From: Sciurus carolinensis
Lineage: Eukaryota > Chordata > Mammalia > Rodentia > Sciuridae
Reading direction: 5' to 3'
Assembly: GCF_902686445.1 (NCBI RefSeq)
Contig: NC_062219.1
Span: forward strand, 110,485,160 to 110,549,159
DNA length: 64,000 bases
Shown piece by piece: positions 23,330 through 32,507 of the stretch (the first letter of the stretch is position 1; each line of letters begins with the position of its first letter). A model generated the notes under the pieces. It saw nothing but the letters and a program-made list of their open reading frames with translations, was not told the origin of the DNA and searched no databases. The position numbers were made by a program, and so were the translations under genes.

Positions 23330-23345
23330 AGGAAGTTTGAAAATT

Positions 23346-24522
23346 ACTGATTTAATAGTGTCTCTTATGATCCTGATTTGGGTGATCAAAGCCTGAACTG
23401 GAGTACAATACATAACTATTATTATTACCTCATGTTGTCTCCATAACTCTATGGGGTAGGTTCTCTGTAACCCTTGGTTTTTCAGAGATTGAACATGTTC
23501 ACACACAGCAAACAAGTGGAAGAGCCTGGTTCCAGCCCAATTTTTACTTTTGGTTTCAATGTCTCCTCCAAATCTTATAGTCCTACCACTGGAATGGAAG
23601 AGGTAGGAAACTAAGGGAAATAGGAGTCAATATTCACACCAAGGCTCCAGTCCTGAGTGGTGAGAAAATGCTTGTGCAAATGTTCAAAAGAAGCACATTG
23701 GCAGCATGAGTTGGTCCAGGGAAGGGAATGGAAAAAAAAAACTCAAATTTTAAAAGATGGAAGAATGCCTACATGTCTAATTTTCAAGTCAAAAGAGAAC
23801 TTCAAGCATTTGGTAGAGAATCACCAGCATTTCACAAGACAAAATACCTCTCTGGTTTTGTACATCCTGGGGTCAGAGGCAGCCCCTGCCCCTCCTGTGT
23901 GAAGGAGCATTTCCTGTACGCCAAGAGGCTGATAGGTGCTTAGGAATTGTATACTTGCTTCATCATGGCGCTGACATCCTATTGACACATGTGGATTGTG
24001 GGGTCATCATGCCTCATCTCCTCCTCCAAATTGTAGGCCCCCAGTCAGAGGTCAAAGAACATGCTAAAAAGTAATTTCCTGTTGTGCAGCTTCGGTCTCT
24101 GAGGGCGTCTCTGAGCTCCTCTATAATAGGTTCTTCCACACATCTCAACCCAATTTCTCTGACTACAATATGAACTCAGTGCCTTTAGAAGGTGTGGGCA
24201 CCACATGGGCTGCAGTCTTGTGAATAAATGTTGACCCAAGGCAGCCACATGTTAAGCATCTAAAGTGAAAATCAATCTCATAATCAGGGTGAAAATTAAG
24301 GTTCATATATCAACAAGGAATTACCAACGGGGCACAACACTGGTGTCAAGGAATTTAAGTTATTAGATAACACCTCTCCCCTTAGTCTAGTGACCCTCCA
24401 AGGTGAAGATACAGCCTATGATTAAAGCTGTGGGATCTGGAATCAGAAACGTAAAAAATGACAACATACATAAATGACTGAGTTGTTAAGCTGAGACATT
24501 TAGGTAACATTCATGATTAGTC
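23346..24522. other. Unique sequence, no gene seen
   Basis: No recognisable gene or repeat. Frames at 23657-23943 (plus) overlap one another and show no domain. Confidence 0.5.
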
Positions 24523-24654
24523 TGAATAGTAGGCTAAGAACAGTCCCTCAAAGAAAAAAAAAGATATCCATACCTTAGATCCTAGAACCTGGGAATGTGA
24601 CCTTATATGGGCAAAAATAACTTTGCAGATGTTAAGGATTCTTAAGATGCACAG

Positions 24655-24838
24655 TGTTATAATTTGGATCTGAAAAGTCCCCCAAAGACTCATATCTTAA
24701 AGGCTTAGTTCCCAGTCCATGGTTTTATTGGGAACTGGAACCTGTAAGGTGTGGACCTTAGTGGGAGGTTTTGGGTCATTAGGGGCATACCATCCAAAGG
24801 GATTGTGGGATCCTGATCTATCTCTATCTCTATCTCTC

Positions 24839-24895
<57 letters not shown>

Positions 24896-25098
24896 TCTGC
24901 CTGACCACCACCATGAAACGAAGAGTCAGCTCCACCACATACTCCCTTGCCATTATGTGTTGGCTTACCACAGGCCCAAAGCAATGGAGTCAATCAATTA
25001 TGGACTGAAACTTTCAAAACTGTGAGTGAAAATAAACCTTCTCTTTATAAGTTTATGATGTAAGGTATTCTATTATAGTAACTAAAAGCTGACTAACA
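24655..25098 (+). mobile_element. Younger MaLR-like solo LTR nested in the MLT1-like LTR
   Basis: It starts 'tgttataatttggatctg', continues 'cccccaaagactcatatc', 'gtggaccttagtgggaggt', 'gggtcattaggggcat', a (CT)n-rich centre, 'ccaccatgaaacgaagag' (not coding), 'gcccaaagcaatgg', 'aaataaaccttctctttat' (poly(A) signal region) and 'aaaagctgactaaca'. This is the layout of MST/THE-like MaLR LTRs of rodents. Direct repeats CACAG flank it at 24650-24654 and 25097-25101, the right copy overlapping the terminal CA. There is no internal region: a solo LTR. Confidence 0.75.
24820..24891 (+). repeat. (CT)n-rich microsatellite inside LTR
   Basis: Interrupted TCTATC units pass into about 23 CT units. MaLR LTRs have a short CT-rich patch at this place, so it is an expansion of an internal motif. 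Confidence 0.95.
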
Positions 25099-25403
25099 CA
25101 GGAAGATTATCCTGAGTTATCTTAGTAGAACCTAAATAAAATCACAAGTGTTCTTATAAGAGAAAGGCAGAGGGACATTTGACTCTCAAAGAAGAAAAGG
25201 CAATGTGACCACTGAGGCAGAGACTGGAGTGATGTAGTCAAAGTAAAGTAATGCTGGAAGTCACTAGAAGCTAGAAGGTCAAAGAACATGTTCTCCCCTA
25301 GAGCCTCTGGACAGAGCATGGACCCGCCAAAGCCTTAATTTTAGCAGTGATTCTGATTTCAGACTGATTTCTGGCCTTCAGAATATGAGGGAAGACAGAG
25401 ATC

Positions 25404-25414
25404 CAAGATGGCGG
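25404..25414 (+). promoter_or_regulatory. YY1-like site at L1 5' end
   Basis: CAAGATGGCGG, 11 bp into the element, matches the YY1 motif that L1 5' UTRs carry near +10 to +20, where it helps place the transcription start. Its presence supports a near-complete 5' end. Confidence 0.65.
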
Positions 25415-25596
25415 ACTAGAGGGAGGCTGCATTCCTTGTCGCTCCATAACGCCGGTTTCAAGCAGAGGATATCTGTTTCTTGGTGAGGCAGTTTTTGCTT
25501 CTTATCGATCCCCTGGTGTTTACCCATTTGTCTGCTGTGATGACCTACAGTCTGCCAGCATATGGACACCTTTTTTGAATGCAGATTGCTCACTGT

Positions 25597-25618
25597 CAGG
25601 CGCCTGTCAGGCGCCTAT
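25597..25618 (+). repeat. Short GC-rich tandem in L1 5' UTR
   Basis: GTCAGGCGCCT occurs twice in direct tandem, each copy containing the palindrome AGGCGCCT. It lies in the L1 5' UTR ahead of further 'cgcctgtc/ttgcctgcc' variants. Confidence 0.8.
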
Positions 25619-25837
25619 CATCCGCCATTTGCCTGCCTCTCGCCTGTCCATTGCCTGCCTTACACCTACCCATCACCCAACACACGAGGTTCACCTCCCG
25701 ATCCTCGGACAACAGTCGGCAAACTGATCGCCGAGACTGCCAGTGGAGCACCAGCTGCTTGCTGCTGCCTGGAAGTTCACTGTCACAGTACCTGCAGGTT
25801 TGATTACACGTGGCTGCCGCCATTTTGAGACAACAGC

Positions 25838-26120
25838 CAGGCCCCGTAGGACCCCTGGCCGGACTGACTGAGCCCCGTCTCCAGGATCCCTCAGCCCGAC
25901 CGATCACTCCCTGCCTCCGGGGCCCTCACATCAACTGACTGCTCCCTGCCGCCAGGACCCCCAGACCAACTGACTGCACCCTATCACCAGGACCCCAGAC
26001 CAACTGATTGCAACCGGCCTCCAGTATCCCACAACCACACCAAACCCACCCAACCTCCAGGACCCCTGCCGGACCAACTGCATCCCGTCTCCAGGACCTC
26101 CGGCTGACCACGTCCACCCC
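25838..26120 (+). repeat. L1 5'-UTR tandem repeats (about 34-39 bp units)
   Basis: About eight degenerate units begin with 'ccaggacccc'-like sequence and continue 'agaccaactgactgcaccct'-like. Starts are near 25838, 25881, 25919, 25954, 25989, 26023, 26058 and 26090. This is a GC-rich array in the promoter half of the L1. Mouse L1 promoters are also built of repeats, but those monomers are about 200 bp and not obviously related. Confidence 0.65.
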
Positions 26121-26815
26121 TGAGCTGCAGCTTCCCATTTGCCAACACATTTCAAAGCCAGAGTGGCCATCTTGGATAATCCTGGAAGCCAGAGCTCCGA
26201 TCTTTGGGTGGGGCAAATCCCATCCTGAGATGCCTGCTGGAGGCTTGAAGTTCAATGTCAGGTACCTCTCATGCATCAGGCTACTGAACACTGGGAGGTT
26301 TCATTAGTATATGACTGTTATACAGTAGATTTTTTTTTTCTCCTTTTTAAAAAAAATTAAGTTTTTATTTCTTTACTTTTCTTGCTCTCTTTTCCTTTTG
26401 TTTACCTGTTCCCTCAGAGTCTCTTTCTTTTTTGCATGCTAACATCCGATTTCTTTTGATTACATTCTCACCCTTTCTATTTTCTAGAACTTCTGTATAT
26501 TCTTTTCTTATCCCATTAACAACCACATTCTACATCCCTGTGCATCCTCTTTGTCCTCCATTAGAAACTGCAGACCTTATTGCAAACCTGTTTGTTTTAC
26601 CAAAGATAATATTTTAACTTATTTTGTTTATTATGACAATTTTGTTATTGTCCCCATAGGGGCTATTTGGTCTAGGATTGCATAGTGTCTGATTTGGGCA
26701 CTGCTAATATTGATCTCCCCTTAAAGAAAGGGTTTTGGAAACCTATAGGGCCACTATAAGCCTATAGGGGGAAATCTGCAATACCCCAGATCTGCACTGC
26801 TAGAGGGGAAGATAC

Positions 26816-27484
26816 ATGAACAACATGAAAAATAAAGGGAATAAAATGATCCAAACAAATCTAGATTCTATATTAATATAATCCAATGACAGTATGTTAG
26901 AAGAAATGTCAGAAAAAGACTTCAGATTATACATGATTAAGATGATTCACGAAGCAAAGGATGAGTTAAGAGAGCAAATGCAGGCAATGAATGATAATAC
27001 CAATAAGCTGAAAGAGCACCTGCAGGAAGCAAAAGATCATTTCAACAAAGAGATAGAGATTCTCAAAAAAAAAAAAACGGAAATCCTTGAAATGAAGGAG
27101 ACAATAAATCAAATAAAAAACTCAATGGAAAGCATCACCAACAAACTAGACCATTGGAAGACAGAACCTCAGACAATGAAGACAAAATATTTAATCTTGA
27201 AAATAAAGTTTCCCAAACAGAAAAGATGGTAAGAAATCATGAACAGAATCTCCAAGAACTATGGGACATCATGAAAAGACCAAATTTAAGAATTATTGGG
27301 ATTGAGGAAGGCACAGAGATACAAACCAAAGGAATGAACAACCTGTTCAATGAAATAATATCAGAAAATTTTCCAGACCTGAAAAATGAAATGGAAAATC
27401 AAATACAAGAGGCTTACAGAACACCAAATGCACAGAATCACAACAGATCCACACCAAGGCACATTATAATGAAAATGACTAACA
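26816..27484 (+). pseudogene. L1 ORF1 relic: nonsense, frameshift and 3' truncation
   Basis: ORF1 encodes the L1 RNA-binding chaperone: an N-terminal coiled coil, a central RRM and a C-terminal domain. Here the start is ATG at 26816. Codon 22 is TAA (26879-26881), after which the frame resumes 'SMLEEMSEKDFRLYMIK' and a Glu/Lys/Leu-rich coiled coil. A one-base frameshift near 27153 moves the reading to the +1 frame ('MEDRTSDNEDKIFNLE...'). The RRM region follows ('LRIIGIEEGTEI', 'ENFPDL'), then 'RTPNAQNHNRSTPRHIIMKM' where the element stops. About two thirds of the usual 300-plus codons remain. The protein cannot be made; the family identity is secure. Confidence 0.85.
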
Positions 27485-27584
27485 TTCAGAATATGAGGGA
27501 ATACATTTCTATTGTTTAACCCACTGTTTGTGGTAAGTTGTTACAGCAGACATAAGAAACAAATACAGTCTGCAACACAAAAGA

Positions 27585-27650
27585 TGTGAAAATGCCTAGC
27601 ATAATAAATGCTACATAGTAGACACACAATAAATGTTTGTTTCTTGCCTG
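27585..27650 (+). mobile_element. L2 3'-end fragment
   Basis: 'aaaatgcctagcataataaatgc' and 'acacacaataaatgtttgtttc' resemble the L2 terminus. Short and old. Confidence 0.5.
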
Positions 27651-27741
27651 CATGCTTTTTTCCAACTCTTTCTACCTTTTTGTGCCTTCTGTTTTCTTAC
27701 CTTCTTTTAAAAAGAACTTTCAATGTGTACGGTACAGAAAA

Positions 27742-27905
27742 AGAAGCACAGGCTCCAGAACTTTTTCAAGTCCTGCTGCTACTCAAGAGATGAGAACACT
27801 CAGGCTAGTCATGTGACCTCTCAGTTTTCTCATTTGCAAAATGGGAATAATGCTGTCTACTTCACAGGGTTCTTATGATAAGCCAAGGCTATAAAACACC
27901 TAAGT
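27742..27905 (+). mobile_element. MIR SINE
   Basis: 'agaagcacaggctccagaac', 'tcctgctgctactc', 'gtgacctctcagttttctc', 'atttgcaaaatgggaataatg', 'cttcacagggttcttatgat' and 'aaggctataaaacacc' follow MIR order closely. One of the better preserved MIRs here. Confidence 0.8.
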
Positions 27906-28384
27906 TTTCTATCTTATATTCATTTGCCTTGTAGATTCAACTTTCCATATTTGAAGAAAACAAGAAAATGAGGGAAAGATAGGTGTAGTACATGCTGATA
28001 ATAATTAAATAGTGCTGGTAGTTAAGACCAATGATTTTCTCTAGGCATTTGCCCAGGGAACATGTGAGATGCAGCACATGAATGTACTCTTTCTTCTAGG
28101 GCCTCAGGCCTCAGATGCTTTTGCTGAAGGCATTGACTGAGTCCAAGTACAACAGTCAAAGGCATACTTTTAATAAAGCAAGACAACTTTTTTATCTGGT
28201 GTCTCCAAAGAAACAGAAATATTTAGGAAAAATCACCAACGTGGTGCCTTTTATGGTATTTTCATCCATAGTTTAAGCAAGCATGCTGCATACTGCATAG
28301 CTAACTTCAGAATACAGACCCAGTGCCAGGAGACGCTGCTGCAGGGCCTGGGGCTATCCTCCTGAACAGGGATGCTCTGGGCCC

Positions 28385-28560
28385 ATCCAGCCCTTCATTT
28401 TAATTCCTCTCTGAACCAACTCTCATCGAGCACCATAAGTCCAAAAGCCACTGGGTTTACTGGTCTTTCAGCAACACATATTTAGGCACAATTATCCTAC
28501 TTGTGTCTAATCTTCATTACAAAATGTTAATGCAAACTTGCAGAGATGCCACCATAGGCA
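28385..28560. other. Candidate conserved noncoding element
   Basis: Low-redundancy AT-rich sequence with TAAT/ATTA-type and octamer-like cores ('cttcattttaattcc', 'cacaattatcc', 'gttaatgcaaac') and no transposon landmarks. Inference from texture only. Confidence 0.25.
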
Positions 28561-28645
28561 TGACTCCCAAGAGTTGGGGAGCTTTGGAAAGCACTAAGAG
28601 TTCATGAGACCATCGAATACCAAGTTATCTGTACCTTGCCCTCAT

Positions 28646-28651
<6 letters not shown>

Positions 28652-28682
<31 letters not shown>

Positions 28683-28690
28683 TTTTTTTT
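28652..28690. repeat. A27-T12 junction tract (perfect inverted repeat)
   Basis: 27 A residues abut 12 T residues directly. The central A12T12 is a perfect palindrome. One explanation is two oppositely oriented retroposon tails; another is slippage. The flanks 'gccctc' and 'gaggac' also complement each other in part (CCTC/GAGG), extending the palindrome. Confidence 0.9.
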
Positions 28691-29580
28691 GAGGACATTG
28701 GTCTTCCTGCAGCATCTCCTACCACTTCAAAAGTGATTTTTAAAATTATGGCAGAATTTATTGCTAAACAACCACATCCATATCCTCTAGCTTTGGGGAG
28801 GTAATAAAACAGAGAAATAGCTCTATTGGAGTCATAACAGCCAAAACCTGTCATTCCCCTCAAAAGAGAGAACCTACCAGCCTTAAAAATGGGAGTCTCT
28901 CAGAAGTGGGGGGAGGAAAAAATGCTTCTCTGGCTTCTTTAAATATCTTCCTGTATTTAATTTCACTGAAAACCACACTTCTGGCCCTACCATGCCTACA
29001 GCCTTCTCATTACCTCCAGCAATTTCCATGGCATCTTTTTTGAACTCTAAATTCCCGGACGGAGTTGAGTGTGGTGCTGCAAATTAGTGAATCATAAAAA
29101 TTAGAGCTGGAAAAGGCTTGTGGGGTCATGGGGTTATCCTCTGCCAATTCGAGATGGTTCTCTGTGGTTTGTTCCTGAATGCTTTGTTCAAACTGGTTTT
29201 AAGTCAACAGTACATCCCAGAGGGAGGGGAAGAAAGAACAACAACGAAAAAGTCTTTGGCCCACCGGTTTTGCTAGCCAGCCTAACCCAGAAGAGGGAAG
29301 CCTGGGGCCACCAACGGGGAAAGGCAAGATGAATCATGGAATGGAGCGCTGGAAAGGACTGCAGAGGGCACGGAGACCAACATTAAATCTTACAAATGAG
29401 GAAAGGGAGGTTCAGGGAGATTCGAGCACAATCTTGCAAGGATTGCATGAGACCCATAACAAGGAAAGAGGCAACTGGACCACCAAAGGGACTCAGCAAA
29501 TACTGGTTCCATTTCCTTCAGCAGATCATCTTCTGCTTTGTCTTAGAGTTTGCTACAAACGCACATTGAATAGTGGCTTG

Positions 29581-29665
29581 CGAATTCCGTGAGGGCGAGT
29601 TCCCTGTTGTATTTATTTTTATACCTGCTGCGGTGCCTGGAGCTGGGTCTTTAATAATGGGCTGG
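29581..29665 (+). mobile_element. L2-like 3'-end fragment
   Basis: 'cgtgagggcgagttccctg', 'gtatttatttttatacctgc' and 'ggtgcctggagctggg' follow the L2 3' order ('ttgagggcagggac...gtatccc...gtgcctggcac'). Diverged, without the AATAAAT end. Confidence 0.5.
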
Positions 29666-30923
29666 CTTAGTAAGCACTGGTCATGTTGAGTTGAGTTACT
29701 ATAAAAATGGTCTGTCTTCTTTTTACAAATCTCACTAGCTTGTATCTATGTTTGTCCCCGCCCTGGTCTTCCAGACCTAGGAATGAAGGGTGTACATGAC
29801 AAGAAGTGGGGTTTAGGGTCCATGTGAGCAGAGTTTTCTATGGGCTATGCTGAGATGAATGGGACTGCCTCAAGAGAGATGTCAGGCGGAGCTGGACACT
29901 GGGCAGAGACATGAAGGAAGGGACTCGGGCATCTGAATTAGGTTTAGAGTATTGACCTCTGAGGTCCCATCCACCTTCAGGTTTTTAGACTCAATGATAT
30001 AAAAGAGCTTTATTTCCAAATGCACATAAGGTTTCAACTAGTTGAATCCCTTAAAAGTCAAAGCCCTCTCAAGATAGATCCCCATAGTCTCTCACACTTA
30101 TAAATCAAAGACATCAAAATATGGCTCCAACTGTGGGCAAGGGGAGAGAGAGGTCCCCAACGTTCTCTCCCAAATGCACCTCTTGATCTAGCTTAGAGAC
30201 TTCAAACGTTATTCTCTAATACACTTTTTAAAACCTCATTTAACATAGTCCAAAGTCGAATGAGTTCTGTGAGTTAGTTTGGCAGAGAGATGAAATCACA
30301 TCAAATCCATATTCATTATAGACATCCCATATGTCATCTATAAGGATGGATGGGCGCTCTCGTGTGGGAGGAAGGCTAACTCAACAGAAAAGCTCAGGGG
30401 TTTACAGAGACCTGTCTGCTGCCTTCCTGTTTCACCTCCTTTTAATTGATTCGTCCCCAAACACTGAGCAGCCAGGGAGACTCATCCATCCCAGCTGAAA
30501 CCCTTTTATGCTTAATATTCTTCCCACTCTTAGCACTAGCTAGTATGTTTCAGCAGACCTTGGGAGACTTCTTATGTGTTGTTTTAAAATTTTAATATCA
30601 TTGTAAAAATATTAGAAAATATAGGTAAACACAAGAAAAGCCCCAACCTCCTGTGGAGAATCCTATGAATATCCAGTATGCAATTTTTTTTTCTTTTCTT
30701 TGTGTTGGGAAGCTTCAAAATCCTCCCTTCTATTTCTTTTTTTTTTAATTGTAAACAAATGGGATACATGTTGTTTCTCTGTGTGTACATGGAGTAAAGG
30801 CATACCATTTGTGTAATCATAAATTTACATAGGGTAATGTTGTTTGATTCATTCTGTTATTTTTTCCCTCCCACCCCTCTTTTCCCTCTATACAGTCTTT
30901 CCTTCCTCCATTCTTGCCACCCT

Positions 30924-30969
30924 CCCTAACCCTAACCCTAAACCTACCCTAACCCTAACACTAACCCCT
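30924..30969 (-). repeat. Telomere-like (TTAGGG)n array inside L1 3' UTR
   Basis: The plus strand reads CCCTAACCCTAACCCTAA, then variant units (ACCTACCCTAACCCTAACACTAACCCC). About seven degenerate telomeric hexamers lie between the L1 poly(A) side and the ORF2 stop, so the array belongs to the L1 3' UTR and is not a chromosome-fusion scar. Confidence 0.85.
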
Positions 30970-30990
30970 CCCACGCCCCATTATGTGTCA

Positions 30991-31258
30991 TCATTTGCTT
31001 ATCAGTGAGATCATTCGTCCTTTGGTTTTTTGAGATTGGCTTATCTCACTCAGCATGATATTCTCCAATTTCATCCATTTGCCTGCAAATGCCATAATTT
31101 TATTATTCTTTATAGCTGAGTAATATTCCATTGTGTATATATACCACAGTTTCTTTATCCATACATCAATTGAAGGGCATCTAGGTTGGTTCCACAATCT
31201 GGCTATTGTGAATTGAGCAGCTATGAACATTGATGTGGCTGTATCTCTGTAGTATGCT
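30991..31258 (-). pseudogene. L1 ORF2 C-terminal fragment
   Basis: The minus frame reads 'AYYRDTATSMFIAAQF', then 'WNQPRCPSIDVWIKKLWYIY', 'TMEYYSAIKNNKIMAFAGKW' and 'MKLENIMLSEISQSQKTKGR', ending at a stop codon at 30991-30993. This is the conserved C-terminal end of the L1 ORF2 protein, downstream of the endonuclease, reverse transcriptase and Cys-rich parts, which are absent. The frame is undamaged over its 89 codons, suggesting a fairly recent insertion. Upstream ORF2 is missing because of 5' truncation, so nothing functional is encoded. Confidence 0.9.
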
Positions 31259-31280
31259 GATTTTCAGTATGCAAATTTTT

Positions 31281-32507
31281 AAATTTCCTTTCTCCCCTGG
31301 TTCCTTTAGAGCAATAAGTAAAAGTGGGGTTAGAGACTAACTTTACAACTAGGGCCACATCAAGAATCTGCTACAATTTCTAGTTAACCTTACTTTTGAA
31401 CTTGGAACAAAAGTTCCAAATTCACCCCTTAGAGTAGGGGGTGAACGGAGAACACAGAAGTGATGCAGGCTGCTTAAAGCATTCTCCCTCTTTGGGGAGA
31501 GGAGGAGGAGGACAGCAATGGATATGGTCTTTTGACCTAAATTATTCAGATTTTCAATCATCACAATCACAGTTATTCAACATGTACAGTGTGCCTGGCA
31601 TCCTTCATCTCATTGAATTTGGATCTTCTGGAGCTTTCCTGGGAGCGGGCTAGGAAAGGAATAACAACTGGCATACCTTGGAAGAAAGCCCTGACTTGCA
31701 GCATTTGCCATTTTCTGTGGTGTAAATACTCACCAATCTCAAGCTATGACACAGAGTTGGGAAGAGATGCTCAGGAATACATCATTATTCAGTTCTTTTC
31801 AAAATTTAGACATGATAGTTATAAATATCCTCAAAAGAATGGATAAGTGAAATACAGTAATATAATTAGGATGTGGTGAACTTAGAGTATTTATTACTTA
31901 CATTTTTAATATGATTTATTCAATGAAAAGTTTATACCACTTAATTTTTATTAATGGCTGTGTTTAACAATTGGCTTGCAAAATTCTTCACAAGAACTAG
32001 CTACAGTACACCACTGAGACTTCCTCACGGCTTCTTCTTCCCCTGGCTAAGTAAATACAACTTGATTCATGAGCTTTTGTTTTACCTACACTTAGACTTT
32101 GTTTTAATATCTTCCATCTTCTGAAAGTTTCACTGCTTCTCCTCCTCCTCTGATCTTGACTATCGCCAACAGGAGAGGTTGGGGTAGAGAAAGGGAAGTC
32201 AGAGCACAGAGCTAAGGAGTCTTCCACTGAATAAAGATTTTGAAAAAGTGGAAGCATGAAAGCAAGAAACATAAGACATGATCAAAATGGTAACCATGAG
32301 CTACATGTACTGACTAAGCACTTGAAATGTGGGAAGTTTGAATTGAAATGTGCTATAACTATAAGAAACACATCAGATTTTGGAAGACTTAGTTCAAAAA
32401 TATGTTAAATATCTCATGAACAATTTCATATCAATTATAGGTTGAGATGATATTTTGTACATGTTGAGTTAAAAATTTATTATCAAAAAACTCGAGATAG
32501 ATTTGTC
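31281..32507. other. Unique or undetermined AT-rich sequence
   Basis: No gene. Short frames only (for example 31441-31653 plus, 31997-32272 minus), without domains. No repeat I can name. Confidence 0.45.

Larger units (their letters stand above)
25377..27501 (+). mobile_element. L1 with intact promoter end, 3'-truncated inside ORF1, exact 17-bp target duplication
   Basis: The element body is 25394-27484 (about 2.09 kb). It begins with an L1-like start carrying a YY1-type motif (CAAGATGGCGG, 25404-25414), has a 5'-UTR of about 1.4 kb with GC-rich tandem repeats, then ORF1, and stops abruptly within ORF1. There is no ORF2, 3' UTR or poly(A). TTCAGAATATGAGGGAA is present at both ends (25377-25393 and 27485-27501), so the copy is a single insertion and was not cut down later by a deletion across its 3' flank. 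The host is the MLT1-like LTR. ORF1 is broken (see separate entry). Confidence 0.85.
24523..27568 (+). mobile_element. MLT1-like LTR split by two later insertions
   Basis: The outer parts read as one LTR: 'aagatatccataccttag', 'gaatgtgaccttatatgg', 'ctttgcagatgttaagg' up to 24654; then 'gaagattatcctgag', 'cacaagtgttcttataag', 'gactggagtgatgtag', 'tctcccctagagcctc' and 'gatttctggccttc' up to 25393; and finally 'tacatttctattgtttaac', 'tttgtggtaagttgttacagc' and 'agaaacaaatacag' from 27502. Removing the inserts at 24655-25096 and 25394-27501 rejoins the landmarks in consensus order. The residual LTR is about 500 bp. The left edge is approximate and the subfamily is not assigned. Confidence 0.75.
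27906..30670. other. Mostly unique sequence
   Basis: No gene supported. Notable contents, listed separately where useful: a conserved-looking block at 28385-28560, an A27T12 inverted tract at 28652-28690, an L2-like tail at 29581-29665. The segments 29095-29160 and 29330-29440 ('agagctggaaaaggc', 'acaaatgaggaaagggagg') resemble an old mammalian SINE-like repeat I cannot name. 30592-30670 looks like a decayed interspersed repeat. Confidence 0.45.
30674..31280 (-). mobile_element. 5'-truncated L1 with probable 3' transduction
   Basis: On the minus strand: an ORF2 C-terminus (from about 31264), a 3' UTR carrying a telomere-like array, a first poly(A) (plus-strand T run 30737-30746), 35 bp of apparently foreign sequence (30702-30736), and a second A-rich tail (T-rich 30684-30700). 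Direct repeats CAGTATGCAA(A)TTTTT start at 30674 and 31265 (the right copy is 31265-31280). Right of the copy the sequence is AAATTTCC, so the empty site would read ATTTTT/AAA, which fits the L1 endonuclease preference TTTT/AA. The two tails explain the extra 35 bp as downstream sequence carried along by read-through. Confidence 0.75.

Noticed and set aside
22260..23345. CRISPR-like array, suggested by three spaced copies of one 16-bp sequence
   Set aside because: Mammalian context, two different retroposons as 'spacers' of unequal size (208 and 255 bp); the copies are target-site duplications.
24697..24993. Minus frames rich in Arg-Glu repeats
   Set aside because: Translation of the CT microsatellite in the nested LTR.
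30924..30969. Interstitial telomere marking an ancient chromosome fusion
   Set aside because: The array lies between the ORF2 stop and the tail of one L1 insertion, so it came with the L1.
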